64,000 nucleotides of DNA. It comes from Acidovorax sp. FHTAMBA (GTDB lineage: Bacteria > Pseudomonadota > Gammaproteobacteria > Burkholderiales > Burkholderiaceae_C). How positions within the stretch are numbered: the first letter of the stretch is position 1; each line of letters begins with the position of its first letter. Location of the stretch: positions 1,805,501 to 1,869,500 of the forward strand of contig NZ_CP152407.1 of NCBI RefSeq assembly GCF_038958875.1, written 5' to 3'. The translations under genes and the position numbers were made by a program. Positions 51,314 through 62,246 of this stretch are shown here, piece by piece. The notes under the pieces are model-generated. The model did not search any database. It was not told where the DNA came from and saw nothing but the letters and a program-made list of their open reading frames with translations.

Positions 51314-51851
51314 CTTTGAGGATGGTCGTGGCTTGGAGCTTCCCGAAATTCTTGTGGATTGTGAATTCTGGGGCACTGGCTCCAGTAGATTTGCTACGAG
51401 CAAATGGCTGGGAGCAGTGATCGCTGTTGGACTCGTGCTCCTCTAACCAGGAGGTCTTATCGGGACATCGGCCCGAACCTTGGCACGGCAGCTTCCGACG
51501 CAATCGGGGCGGGCACTTCTACAGCTGATTCAGTTTTGGATTTTGTGACTGGATCCGGACTGGTCTGGCAGCCCATCAACATGGCGGCAAACGGGGCGAA
51601 CACGTATGCGAGAGTGCGCATCGAACTGTTTCCTTTTTTGTCATGAGTTGAGATCCGGAAAACCGGTGACGGGGATCCGTCGCGCTAACCGAATCACAAT
51701 CAAGCAAAAAGTTTCAACTGCGACGCAGTTGATGGGCGTTTGGGCCCGGGGTCGGTGCGTACGTCCGCTCGGGCCGCTTCTTCAGGCTTGCATCCGCTTC
51801 GACGGGTAAAGGATGAATCCTCTACAACCTCAGTTGCCTCGAGGCTAGTGG

Positions 51852-52295
51852 CTATTCATCCACCGACGCGCTCCACCGGTCGCCCCAGCTTGGGCTTCGC
51901 GTGCCAGACCGGTCATTGATGCGGTCCATCTCCCGGCGATCGCGTTTAGTGGGGCGGCCTTCCTGCAGGGTAGCGGCTGGTTCGGGTGCCAGCCTGCGTT
52001 GCTCTGCGGCCTTTTCGCGGGTGGCGATGCTGTCGGGCGTTTCTTCATAAAGTTGCTGCGCTATGGGTGCGGGGCCGCGCGCTCCGCTCAGGCCTTTCAC
52101 GACAACGGTGCGGGCAAAGGGCCCCTGGCGCAGCGCTACCGTGTCGCCACAGCGCAGGTCTCGGGCGGGCTTGGCCTGCTGGCCGTTGACAGTGACGCGG
52201 CCTTTGCCTATTTCTTCGGTGGCCAGGCTGCGGGTTTTGTAAAAGCGCGCGCACCAGAGCCATTTGTCCAGCCGCATTGTCTCCAGGGTGTTCAT
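51852..52295 (-). CDS. hslR: S4-domain RNA-binding protein, Hsp15 (HslR) type
   Basis: 147 residues from ATG 52295. S4 domain at the N-terminus: MRLDKWLWCARFYKTRSLA, then GRVTVNGQQAKPARDL. A basic tail follows. Hsp15 binds stalled 50S subunits and is a heat-shock protein. The first gene of clearly core type to the right of the island. Its start overlaps the stop of tctE by 4 bases. Confidence 0.88.
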   Translation of the reverse strand: MNTLETMRLDKWLWCARFYKTRSLATEEIGKGRVTVNGQQAKPARDLRCGDTVALRQGPFARTVVVKGLSGARGPAPIAQQLYEETPDSIATREKAAEQRRLAPEPAATLQEGRPTKRDRREMDRINDRSGTRSPSWGDRWSASVDE

Positions 52296-53758
52296 GCCGC
52301 AGATTGTGCCGCGATCGCCCGGCCGTCCCTGTCGTTGGAATGCGCAGCCAGCGGTAGGCGCACAACCGCATCCAGCCCTGAAACGCCGTGGCCCTCCATG
52401 CGGTTGGCCAGTGTGATGGTTCCGCCAATGGCTTTCACGATTTCCTGGCAGATCGCCAGGCCCAAACCACTGCCAGTGCGCACGTCGCCCGCCGAAAAGG
52501 GCTGGAACAGGCGCGTCGCCAGCTCTTCGTCTATGCCCGGCCCATGGTCGCTGATGGTCAGCACCACGCCGGTGCCGTCGGCGCACAGGTCCACCGCCAG
52601 TTCAGTGCCTGCCGGGGCATGGCGCACCGCGTTGTGCAGCAGGTTGCGGCTGAGCTCGCGCACCATCCATTCGTGCGCCTGAACGTGGGCGGGCTCGGTG
52701 TGTATGCCGAAGTCCAGGTTGCGCTGGGCGATCAAGGGGGAGATTTCGAGTGCGACGGTACGCAGGATTTCGTCCAGCCGGATGACCGGGGGCGCACTTT
52801 GCTGGCGCAGCTGCTCCACCTTGGCCAGGGCCAGCATCTGGTTGGCCAGCTGGGTGGCGCGGTCCACGGTGTCGCTGATCTCGCGCAGCGCCTGCGTGGG
52901 CTCGACATCGCCGCGCTGGGCGGATTGCACCTGCGTCTTGAGCACCGCCAACGGCGTGCGCAGCTGGTGCGACGCATCGCGCACAAAACGTTTCTGATCC
53001 CGCAGCAGCTGGCTCAGGCGCTGCATCACGCCGTTGGTAGCGTCCACCAGTGGCTGGAGTTCGCGCGGGGTGGACGGCGCTGCGATGGGGCTCAGATCAC
53101 CTTCCCTGCGCGCCTGAAGCTGCTGGCTCAGCCGGCGCACGGGGTGGATGGCGCGCTGAACCACCAGCACCACGGTCAGTGCGATCACACCGATCAGCAA
53201 CGCCTGGCGCAGCAGCGTGTTGTAGAGAAGCTGCAGCGCCAGCGTTTCGCGCACCTCCAGGGTTTCGGCCACCTGGATGACGGCCATGGTGCGGCCCTGG
53301 GCGCTGGCCACAGGCTGCAGCAGCACCGCCACGCGCACATCACGGCCGCGCAAGCGCTCGTCGTAGAAATCCACCAGCGCCGCATAGGGCGGCTGCGCCG
53401 GAATCTGCCCGCGCCATACGGGCAGCTCGTCAAATCCGGAGACCAGTTCGCCCTGCAAGGTGGATACCCGGTAGAACATCTGGCTCTGGTTGTCTGCCTC
53501 GAAAGCTTCCAGCGCCGAGTAGGGAACCGTGGCGCGCAGCTGCGCCGCCTCGTCGTAGCCCTGTACATCCAGCTGTTCGCTGATGCTTTTTGCCGAGGCC
53601 AGCAAGGTGCGGTCGTACGCCGTGTTCAGCGAGGTCAAGGTTTGCTGGTAGAGGCTGTACGTGTTGAACGCAATGAAGAGCGCGACGGGCAGCAAAATCC
53701 CCAGCAACAGGCGCCTGCGCAGCGAGGGGTGGCGCGGCGGCCGGGCAGGTGCGGTCAC
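52292..53758 (-). CDS. tctE: Sensor histidine kinase TctE type
   Basis: 488 residues; two membrane helices (LLLGILLPVALFIAF and LLIGVIALTVVLVV), H-box RFVRDASHQLRTPLAVL, N box NLLHNAVRHAPAG, G boxes DHGPGID and GSGLGLAI. The TctE N-domain is the sensor. Overlaps tctD by 4 bases. It controls the divergent tctCBA uptake genes. Confidence 0.9.
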   Translation of the reverse strand: MTAPARPPRHPSLRRRLLLGILLPVALFIAFNTYSLYQQTLTSLNTAYDRTLLASAKSISEQLDVQGYDEAAQLRATVPYSALEAFEADNQSQMFYRVSTLQGELVSGFDELPVWRGQIPAQPPYAALVDFYDERLRGRDVRVAVLLQPVASAQGRTMAVIQVAETLEVRETLALQLLYNTLLRQALLIGVIALTVVLVVQRAIHPVRRLSQQLQARREGDLSPIAAPSTPRELQPLVDATNGVMQRLSQLLRDQKRFVRDASHQLRTPLAVLKTQVQSAQRGDVEPTQALREISDTVDRATQLANQMLALAKVEQLRQQSAPPVIRLDEILRTVALEISPLIAQRNLDFGIHTEPAHVQAHEWMVRELSRNLLHNAVRHAPAGTELAVDLCADGTGVVLTISDHGPGIDEELATRLFQPFSAGDVRTGSGLGLAICQEIVKAIGGTITLANRMEGHGVSGLDAVVRLPLAAHSNDRDGRAIAAQSAA

Positions 53759-54441
53759 GTATCGGCCCGCAGCAGGTAGCCGAGCCCCCGCAAGGTCATC
53801 AGCGTCAATCCGGTGCCTGCGAGCTTTTTGCGCAGCCGGTACACCACGACTTCAATGGCTTCAAACTGCACGTCCAGCTGACCCGGGAATACCAGCCCGT
53901 ACAGGCGCTCCTTCGTCACGGCATGGCCGGGCTGGGCCAGCAGCGCGTGCATCAGGGCCAGTTCCCGGGGCGTGAGCTCCATCACCTCGCCGTTGAGGTA
54001 GAGCGCGCCGCTTTCCCTGTCGTAGCGCACTGCACCTATCTGTTGGGTGCTGCTGCGGGCATCGGTGGGCGTTGCGGCGCCCGCCTGGCGGCGCTGCAGG
54101 GCACGCAGGCGGGCCTCCAGTTCGTCCAGATCAAATGGTTTGGGCAGGTAGTCATCCGCCCCCGCATTCAGCCCGACCACACGATCGCCCACCGTTCCGC
54201 GCGCGGTGAGGATCAGCACCGGCGCCCGCAGGCCGCGCGAGCGGGCTTGTTCCAGCACCTGCAGTCCATCAAGCCCCGGCAGCGTGAGGTCCAGGACCAC
54301 CGCGTCTGGCTGCATCTGTGCCCACCGGTTCAGCGCTGCATGGCCATCGCCGACGGCCGTCACCTGCATGCCTTTGCGGGTCAGGGCGCGGTGCAGGGTG
54401 GCCTGCATGGTGGGGTCGTCTTCAACAAGAAGCAGTTGCAT
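53755..54441 (-). CDS. tctD: Response regulator TctD type
   Basis: 228 residues from ATG 54441. OmpR family: VVLDLTLPGLDGL (phosphoacceptor), DDYLPKPFDL (Lys), C-terminal winged helix (LRGLGYLLR). Divergent from tctC, 125 bases apart. Confidence 0.9.
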   Translation of the reverse strand: MQLLLVEDDPTMQATLHRALTRKGMQVTAVGDGHAALNRWAQMQPDAVVLDLTLPGLDGLQVLEQARSRGLRAPVLILTARGTVGDRVVGLNAGADDYLPKPFDLDELEARLRALQRRQAGAATPTDARSSTQQIGAVRYDRESGALYLNGEVMELTPRELALMHALLAQPGHAVTKERLYGLVFPGQLDVQFEAIEVVVYRLRKKLAGTGLTLMTLRGLGYLLRADT

Positions 54442-54566
54442 GCGCGGCACGATAGCACCGCTGCCATGCTGCAGCCGCATGGGTGTTTTCCCTGCATCCG
54501 GGGACAGCCGTTTGACAGGCACGGCGCGCATCATCAGCACGTTCGCACACTTTGCAAGGAGACACC

Positions 54567-55526
54567 ATGCGTCGCGATGCCTTTCTCAGATCCCTGGCCG
54601 CCCTCGCCGCTGCAGGCGCGCTGCCTGTAGCGGCCCAGAGCGCACCGGCCGTCAAGATGATGATTCCTGCCAACCCTGGCGGCGGCTGGGATTCGACCGG
54701 CCGCGCCCTGGGCAAGGCCATGCAGGAAGCGGGCGCTGCTTCGTCCGTATCCTTTGACAACAAGGGCGGCGCTGCCGGCGCCATTGGCCTGGCCCAGTTC
54801 GTCAATGCCAGCAAGGGTGATCCGAATGCGCTGCTGGTGATGGGCGCGGTGATGCTGGGCGGCATCATCACCGGCAAGCCGCCCGTGGGCCTGGACAAGG
54901 TCACCCCGCTGGCGCGCCTGACCAGCGAATACAACGTCTTTGTGCTGCCCGCCAATTCGCCATTCAAGACCATGCGGGACGTGATCGACCAGCTCAAGAA
55001 AGACCCGGGCAGCGTGAAGTGGGGCGGGGGCTCCCGGGGCTCGACCGAGCACATTGCCGCCGCAATGATCGCCCGGGAGGTGGGAGTCGATCCGTCCAGG
55101 ATCAACTACGTGGCATTCCGGGGCGGTGGCGAGGCTACCGCCGCCATCCTGGGCGGCAACGTGACCGTGGGCGGCAGTGGCTACAGCGAGTTCGCCGAAT
55201 ACATTGCCGCGGGCAAGATGCTGCCCATTGGCGTCACCTCGGGCCAGCGCCTGAAAGGTGTGAACGTGCCCACGCTCAAGGAGCAGGGCATCAACGTGGA
55301 AATTGGCAACTGGCGCGGCGTGTATGGCGCGCCCGGCATCACGCCAGTGCAGCGCAAGGCCCTGATCGATGCGCTGGCCAGGACCTTCAAGCACAAGGCC
55401 TGGCAAGACGCGATGGAAAAGAACGGCTGGACCCCCGCATGGATGGCGGGTGACGAGTTCGCCAACTTCGTGGACAGCGAGTTTGCCAGCATGCGCGCCA
55501 CGATGGCCAAGTCCGGAATGATCTGA
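54567..55526 (+). CDS. tctC: Tripartite tricarboxylate binding protein TctC (Bug family)
   Basis: 319 residues from ATG 54567 (CAAGGAG six bases before). Signal peptide ending VAAQS; Bug-type fold with MMIPANPGGGWDST, TGKPPVGLDKVTPLARL and KWGGGSRGSTEH. Periplasmic citrate or related tricarboxylate binder. Confidence 0.93.
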   Translation: MRRDAFLRSLAALAAAGALPVAAQSAPAVKMMIPANPGGGWDSTGRALGKAMQEAGAASSVSFDNKGGAAGAIGLAQFVNASKGDPNALLVMGAVMLGGIITGKPPVGLDKVTPLARLTSEYNVFVLPANSPFKTMRDVIDQLKKDPGSVKWGGGSRGSTEHIAAAMIAREVGVDPSRINYVAFRGGGEATAAILGGNVTVGGSGYSEFAEYIAAGKMLPIGVTSGQRLKGVNVPTLKEQGINVEIGNWRGVYGAPGITPVQRKALIDALARTFKHKAWQDAMEKNGWTPAWMAGDEFANFVDSEFASMRATMAKSGMI

Positions 55527-55636
55527 GCACACCACCCGGCGCACGCTGCGTACCCCGTCTGCGCGCATTCGTCTTGCCGGCAGGGCAGGTGCGTGCATTG
55601 GCCTGGGTGTGTGCGGGCGCGGCGCGAAGGAGCACC

Positions 55637-56155
55637 ATGGCACATCAACATTCCTCACACTCCAGGCCCCTGCAGACCCTCATCGGGGCCGGGCTGGTAT
55701 TGCTTTCGCTGGGGCTGGCCTGGGGCGCCCGTTCGATCAGTTCGGAGGCCGGCTACGGCGGCGTGGGCCCCAATTTTTTTCCCTGGGTGGTCAGCATTGC
55801 CCTGCTGGTGTGTGGCGTGCTGTGCGTGGTGCATGCGCTGACGGGGGGCTTTCGCGACCTCGAAGCGGGTTCGGGTGGCGAGCGTGCCCATTGGCAAGGG
55901 TTTGCCTGGGTGTCGGCCGGGCTGCTGCTCAACGCCCTGCTCATCACCACGCTGGGTTTCATCCTGAGCTGCGCGCTGTGTTTTGTGCTCGCCGTGAGGG
56001 GCATTAAAAGCTCGGAGGGCGCGCTGGATCTGGGCTGGAAAGCCTGGATCAAGGACCTGCTCCTGGGCATGGCCGTGGCGGCGCCGGTGTACTGGATGTT
56101 CACGCAACTGCTGGCCATCAACCTGCCCGGCCTGACCCATACCGGATGGCTGTGA
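55637..56155 (+). CDS. tctB: TctB small membrane subunit (DUF1468)
   Basis: 172 residues from ATG 55637 (GAAGGAG). Four membrane helices, typical TctB. Starts 110 bases after tctC; its stop lies 2 bases before the tctA start at 56158. Confidence 0.92.
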   Translation: MAHQHSSHSRPLQTLIGAGLVLLSLGLAWGARSISSEAGYGGVGPNFFPWVVSIALLVCGVLCVVHALTGGFRDLEAGSGGERAHWQGFAWVSAGLLLNALLITTLGFILSCALCFVLAVRGIKSSEGALDLGWKAWIKDLLLGMAVAAPVYWMFTQLLAINLPGLTHTGWL

Positions 56156-56157
56156 CC

Positions 56158-57663
56158 ATGGAAACGTTGAATCTTCTGATGCAGGGGTTTGCCACCGCTG
56201 CCACGCCCATCAACCTGGTGTGGGCGCTGGTCGGGTGCATCATTGGCACGGCTGTGGGCGTGTTGCCGGGCATTGGCCCGGCCGTGGCCGTGGCCATGCT
56301 GCTGCCCATCACCGTCAAGGTGGAAGCCACCGCGTCGATGATCTTCTTTGCCGGCATCTATTACGGCGCGATGTATGGCGGCTCCACCACGTCGATCCTG
56401 CTCAACACGCCGGGAGAGGCGGGCTCCATGGTCACGGCCATGGAGGGCAACAAGATGGCCAAGAGCGGCCGTGCCGGCGCCGCACTGGCCACCGCCGCCA
56501 TAGGCTCTTTCGTCGCGGGCACCATTGCCACGGTGCTGGTTACGTTCTTTGCGCCGCTGGTGGCCGAGTACGCGGTGCGCCTGGGCCCGCCGGAATACTT
56601 CATGCTCATGGTGCTGGCCTTCACCACGGTGAGTGCCGTGCTGGGCAAAAGCACCTTGCGCGGCATGGTGGCCTTGTTTGTGGGGCTGGCCATGGGCCTG
56701 ATCGGCATCGACCAGATCACCGGTCAGGCGCGCTACACGGGTGGGGTGCCCGAGCTCATGGACGGCATCGAAGTCGTGCTGATTGCCGTTGGCCTGTTTG
56801 CCGTGGGGGAGGCGCTGTACAACGTAATGTACGAAGGCCGCACGGAGGCAACGCAAAACCGCCTGACCAGCACCCACATGACCCGGGAGGAGTGGAAGCG
56901 CTCCTGGCCGGCATGGATCCGTGCCACTTTCATCGGCTTTCCGTTTGGCACCGTGCCCGCCGGCGGCAGCGAGATTCCGACCTTTCTCAGCTATGCCACC
57001 GAAAAGAAGCTGAGCCGGCACCAGGAAGAGTTCGGCACCTCCGGCGCCATCGAAGGTGTGGCGGGGCCCGAGGCAGCCAACAACGCGGCGATCACGGCCA
57101 CGCTGATTCCGCTGCTGACGCTGGGCATCCCGACGTCGAACACCACCGCCATCCTGCTCGGGGCTTTTCAAAACTATGGCATCCAGCCCGGCCCCCAGCT
57201 GTTTGACACCAACGGTGCGCTGGTGTGGGCGCTGATCGCGTCGATGTACATCGGCAACATCATGCTGCTCATCCTCAACCTGCCGCTCATCGGGCTGTGG
57301 GTGAAGCTGCTGAAAATTCCTAGGTCGTACCTGTATGCCGGCATCCTGGTGTTTTCCACGCTCGGGGTGTATGGCATGCGCCAGAGCGCCTTCGACCTGG
57401 TGCTGCTGTACGCGATCGGCCTGCTGGGCGTGGTGATGCGCCGCTTTGACTTTCCGGCTGCGCCCGTGGTGGTGGGCATGATCCTGGGCCCGCTGGCAGA
57501 GGCGCAGATGCGCAATGCCGTGGCCATTGGCGAAGGCCGGTGGACGGTCTTCTTGGAGCGCCCCGGGTCGCTGACGCTGATCATCATTGTGCTGGCGGTG
57601 CTCATCGTTCCGCGCCTGCTGCGCCGGTGGGCAAGGCGCAGGCTGGCGGCGCTGGCGCGTTGA
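56158..57663 (+). CDS. tctA: TctA large membrane subunit
   Basis: 501 residues from ATG 56158, where the conserved METLNLLMQGF starts; ATG 56146 adds four. About 12 helices, motifs GCIIGTAVGVLPGIGP and YYGAMYGGSTTSILLNTPG. With TctB and TctC it forms the H+ or Na+ driven tricarboxylate importer. Confidence 0.94.
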   Translation: METLNLLMQGFATAATPINLVWALVGCIIGTAVGVLPGIGPAVAVAMLLPITVKVEATASMIFFAGIYYGAMYGGSTTSILLNTPGEAGSMVTAMEGNKMAKSGRAGAALATAAIGSFVAGTIATVLVTFFAPLVAEYAVRLGPPEYFMLMVLAFTTVSAVLGKSTLRGMVALFVGLAMGLIGIDQITGQARYTGGVPELMDGIEVVLIAVGLFAVGEALYNVMYEGRTEATQNRLTSTHMTREEWKRSWPAWIRATFIGFPFGTVPAGGSEIPTFLSYATEKKLSRHQEEFGTSGAIEGVAGPEAANNAAITATLIPLLTLGIPTSNTTAILLGAFQNYGIQPGPQLFDTNGALVWALIASMYIGNIMLLILNLPLIGLWVKLLKIPRSYLYAGILVFSTLGVYGMRQSAFDLVLLYAIGLLGVVMRRFDFPAAPVVVGMILGPLAEAQMRNAVAIGEGRWTVFLERPGSLTLIIIVLAVLIVPRLLRRWARRRLAALAR

Positions 57664-57723
57664 GGCGGCTCGCGAGCGCTCGAGCGGTGTCTGGGCAGCA
57701 CCTTCCGTTCATGGGTTTCTGAA

Positions 57724-57782
57724 TGAAAATGGCCGCCAGCGCTTGATGGATATGCGCTACATGCTATTAATTTAATAGTATT
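57724..57782. repeat. Short intergenic palindromic repeat (Comamonadaceae type)
   Basis: AGCGCTTGATGGATATGCGCT stem-like segment (shown as AGCGC...GCGCT) followed by the palindrome CTATTAA-T-TTAATAG (57764-57778). I associate this layout with an abundant intergenic repeat of the family, and it is AT-rich unlike its surroundings. Lies between tctA and the regulator. Confidence 0.45.
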
Positions 57783-57855
57783 CGAAGTGCATCGCCGATG
57801 CAGGGGGCGGGTACCCGAGGTGCCTGGGGCCGCCGTGCCGCGCTACCATCCGCAG

Positions 57856-59367
<1,512 letters not shown>

Positions 59368-59481
59368 AAATCAGGCAACTGTCCTGAAATTGGTCAGACT
59401 TGCTGGCTGAAAGTCAGGCAGAAACTGGGATTGAGGTCACAAACAAGTCGGTTTTATGGCGGAAGGGTGCATGGGCTGGGT

Positions 59482-59497
59482 TGGCACGGATGCTGCA
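59482..59497 (+). promoter_or_regulatory. Sigma-54 (-24/-12) promoter before binding protein 1
   Basis: TGGCACG-GATG-CTGCA, 31 bases before the ATG at 59529. The invariant GG and GC are at the right spacing. Upstream, TCAGGC, TCAGAC and TCAGGC at 59370-59420 could be enhancer half-sites. Confidence 0.7.
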
Positions 59498-59528
59498 ACA
59501 TTTGGTCACAACTCCAGGAGACAACCCC

Positions 59529-60719
59529 ATGCAACGACGCGCCTTGATTGCGCTGGCCGCACTGGCCAGCGCCCTTGCCGCACCGGCCTTCGGCCAGACC
59601 GGGGAAATTCGCATCGCCCACGTCTATAGCAAAACAGGGCCGCTGGAGGCCTACGGCAAGCAGACCCAGACCGGACTGATGATGGGGCTGGAGTACGCCA
59701 CCGGCGGCACCATGACCATCAATGGCAAGAAAATCGTCGTGATCGAGCGGGACGACCAGGGCAAGCCCGACCTGGGCAAGAGCCTGCTGGCGGCGGCCTA
59801 TGTGGACGACAAGGCGGACATCGCCGTCGGGCCCACGGCGTCTGGTGTGGCGCTGGCCATGCTGCCCGTGGCCGAGGAGCACAAGAAGATCCTGATGGTG
59901 GAGCCCGCCGTGGCCGATGCGATCACCGGCGAAAAATGGAACAAGTACATCTTTCGCACCGGGCGCAACAGCAGCCAGGACGCCATCAGCAACGCAGTGG
60001 CAGTGGACCGGGAAGGCGCCGTCATCGCCACCCTGGCGCAGGACAACGCCTTTGGACAGGGCGGTGTGAAGGCGTTCAAGGATTCGGTCAAGAAGGCCAA
60101 GGTGGTCCATGAGGAATACCTGCCTCCCGCCACCACTGATTTCACGGCCGGGGCCCAGCGGTTGATCGAAAAGCTCAAGGACCAGCCGGGGCGAAAGATT
60201 ATCTGGATCATCTGGGCGGGCGGCGGGGGCAGCCCGTTCAAGATTGCCGACCTGGACTTGAAGCGCTACGGCATCGAGATCGCCACGGGCGGCAACATTT
60301 TGCCCGCCATGGTGTCCTACAACCAGTTCCCGGGCATGGAAGGCGCAACGTACTACTACTACAGCTTCTCCAAGAACAAGCCCAACCTGTGGCTGGTCAC
60401 GCAGCACTTTGTCCGCTATGAGACGCCGCCAGACTTCTTCACGGCGGGGGGCTTCAGCTCCGCGATGGCCCTGGTCACCGCGCTTCAGAAGACGGGGGGT
60501 GATACCAACACCAACAAGCTGATAGCCACCATGGAGGGCATGAGCTTCGACACCCCCAAGGGCACCATGACCTTCCGCAAGGAAGACCACCAGGCCCTGC
60601 AAAGCATGTACCACTTCCGCGTGGCCCCCGGTGCACGCCAGGGCACCATGGCCGACCTCTACCTGGTGCGCGAAATCAAGCCGCAGGACATGAACCTGCC
60701 CATCCGCAACCGGCGGTGA
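59529..60719 (+). CDS. ABC-type substrate-binding protein 1 (branched-chain amino-acid family)
   Basis: 396 residues from ATG 59529, preceded by CAGGAG. Signal peptide ending PAFGQ; periplasmic-binding-protein type I fold starting EIRIAHVYSKTGPLEAYG. Family members bind amino acids, amides or aromatic acids. Tandem paralogue at 60903. The ligand here is not amino-acid specific by sequence; the neighbouring polyester depolymerase suggests 3-hydroxy acids. Confidence 0.88.
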   Translation: MQRRALIALAALASALAAPAFGQTGEIRIAHVYSKTGPLEAYGKQTQTGLMMGLEYATGGTMTINGKKIVVIERDDQGKPDLGKSLLAAAYVDDKADIAVGPTASGVALAMLPVAEEHKKILMVEPAVADAITGEKWNKYIFRTGRNSSQDAISNAVAVDREGAVIATLAQDNAFGQGGVKAFKDSVKKAKVVHEEYLPPATTDFTAGAQRLIEKLKDQPGRKIIWIIWAGGGGSPFKIADLDLKRYGIEIATGGNILPAMVSYNQFPGMEGATYYYYSFSKNKPNLWLVTQHFVRYETPPDFFTAGGFSSAMALVTALQKTGGDTNTNKLIATMEGMSFDTPKGTMTFRKEDHQALQSMYHFRVAPGARQGTMADLYLVREIKPQDMNLPIRNRR

Positions 60720-60855
60720 CGGCCGGACGGAATCGGTGCAAACCCTGCATTAAATCCAATCAAATGACCAAAAATCAGACATTTGTTTTGTATTTATTTC
60801 AGACATTCCATTTTGGTTGTTTGGAAATATCGTTATAAATCAACCACTTACATAT

Positions 60856-60871
60856 TGGCACGAACTGTGCA
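60856..60871 (+). promoter_or_regulatory. Sigma-54 (-24/-12) promoter before binding protein 2
   Basis: TGGCACG-AACT-GTGCA, 31 bases before the ATG at 60903, with GG and GC at correct spacing. TCAGAC occurs twice upstream at 60775 and 60801, like the repeats at the first promoter. Confidence 0.7.
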
Positions 60872-60902
60872 ATTAGCAGGCATCACAACTGGAGACCTCC
60901 CC

Positions 60903-62087
60903 ATGCAACGACGTACCCTGGTAGCTCTGGCCGCATTGGCCGCCACAATCTCTGCACCCGCCTTCGCCCAGACTGGCGAGATCCGCATTGCCCACGTGTA
61001 CAGCAAGACGGGCCCGCTGGAGGCCTATGGCAAGCAGACGCAGACCGGCCTGATGATGGGTCTGAACTACGCCACCGGCGGCACCATGATGGTGGGCGGC
61101 AAGAAGATCGTGGTGATCGAGAAGGACGACCAGGGCAAGCCTGACCTGGGCAAGAGCCTGCTGTCGGCCGCGTATTCGGATGACAAGGCCGACATTGCCG
61201 TGGGCCCCACATCGTCGGGCGTGGCGCTGGCAATGCTGCCGGTGGCCGAGGAATACAAGAAGATCCTGCTGGTGGAGCCTGCCGTGGCCGACGCCATCAC
61301 GGGCGACAAGTGGAACAAGTACATCTTCCGCACGGGCCGCAACAGCAGCCAGGACGCGATCTCCAACGCCGTGGCGGTGGACAAGGATGGCGTGACGATC
61401 GCCACCCTGGCACAAGACAACGCCTTCGGTCGCGATGGCGTCAAGGCGTTCAAGGATGCGGTCAAGAAGGCCAAGGTGGCCCACGAGGAGTACCTGCCCG
61501 CCGCCACCACCGACTTCACCGCAGGTGCACAACGCTTGATCGAGAAGCTCAAGGACCAACCCGGCCGCAAGATCATCTGGATCGTCTGGGCGGGCGCAGG
61601 CAACCCGTTCAAGATTGCCGACATGGACCTGAAGCGCTACGGCATCGAGATCTCCACCGGCGGCAACATCCTGCCCGCCATGGCGTCGTACAAGAACTTC
61701 CCCGGCATGGAAGGCGCCACGTACTACTACTTCGGCATCCCCAAGAACCCCGTGAACGAAGCCCTGGTGGCTGCGCACTACAAGGAGTTCAAGACCCCGC
61801 CAGACTTCTTCACGGCCGGTGGTTTCAGCTCGGCCATGGCGCTGGTGACGGCGCTCAAGGCCACCAATGGCGACACCAACACCAACAAGCTCATCAAGAC
61901 CATGGAAGGCATGAGCTTTGACACGCCCAAGGGCAAGATGACCTTCCGCAAGGAAGACCACCAGGCCATGCAGAGCATGTACCACTTCAAGATCAAGGTG
62001 GACCCGGCCTTTGCCTGGGGCGTGCCCGAGCTGGTCCGCGAGATCAAGCCTGAAGAAATGAACGTGCCGATTCGCAACCAGCGATAA
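60903..62087 (+). CDS. ABC-type substrate-binding protein 2 (paralogue)
   Basis: 394 residues from ATG 60903. Same fold and signal as protein 1 (EIRIAHVYSKTGPLEAYG), differing mainly near the ligand cleft and C-terminus (FGIPKNPVNEALVAAHY). Separate promoter, so differential expression is possible. Confidence 0.88.
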   Translation: MQRRTLVALAALAATISAPAFAQTGEIRIAHVYSKTGPLEAYGKQTQTGLMMGLNYATGGTMMVGGKKIVVIEKDDQGKPDLGKSLLSAAYSDDKADIAVGPTSSGVALAMLPVAEEYKKILLVEPAVADAITGDKWNKYIFRTGRNSSQDAISNAVAVDKDGVTIATLAQDNAFGRDGVKAFKDAVKKAKVAHEEYLPAATTDFTAGAQRLIEKLKDQPGRKIIWIVWAGAGNPFKIADMDLKRYGIEISTGGNILPAMASYKNFPGMEGATYYYFGIPKNPVNEALVAAHYKEFKTPPDFFTAGGFSSAMALVTALKATNGDTNTNKLIKTMEGMSFDTPKGKMTFRKEDHQAMQSMYHFKIKVDPAFAWGVPELVREIKPEEMNVPIRNQR

Positions 62088-62144
62088 CCTGTTTGCGTGG
62101 CCCCGCGCCGGCACGACGGTGCCGCGCGCGGGGATCATCCCGCG

Positions 62145-62166
62145 GGGGCGGCCGCCCCTCTTTTTC
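62145..62166 (+). terminator. Rho-independent terminator after binding protein 2
   Basis: GGGGCGGCCGCCCC palindrome followed by TCTTTTT, about 60 bases after the stop. A second hairpin, CCCCCGGGTTACACGGGGG, sits at 62187-62205. Confidence 0.75.
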
Positions 62167-62246
62167 CAGTGAGTTGAAAGCATGAACCCCCGGGTTACAC
62201 GGGGGCTGGTCAGACTTTTCCCAAAAAATACTTGGAGACAGACAAC

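Noticed and set aside
51240..51503. 87-codon minus-strand frame ending RRDSNPR
   Set aside because: Its C-terminus is the T arm of the tRNA fragment read backwards, a common false gene.
54534..57171. Long minus-strand open frames over tctC, tctB and tctA
   Set aside because: Antisense shadows of well-supported transporter genes; no ribosome site or recognisable domain.
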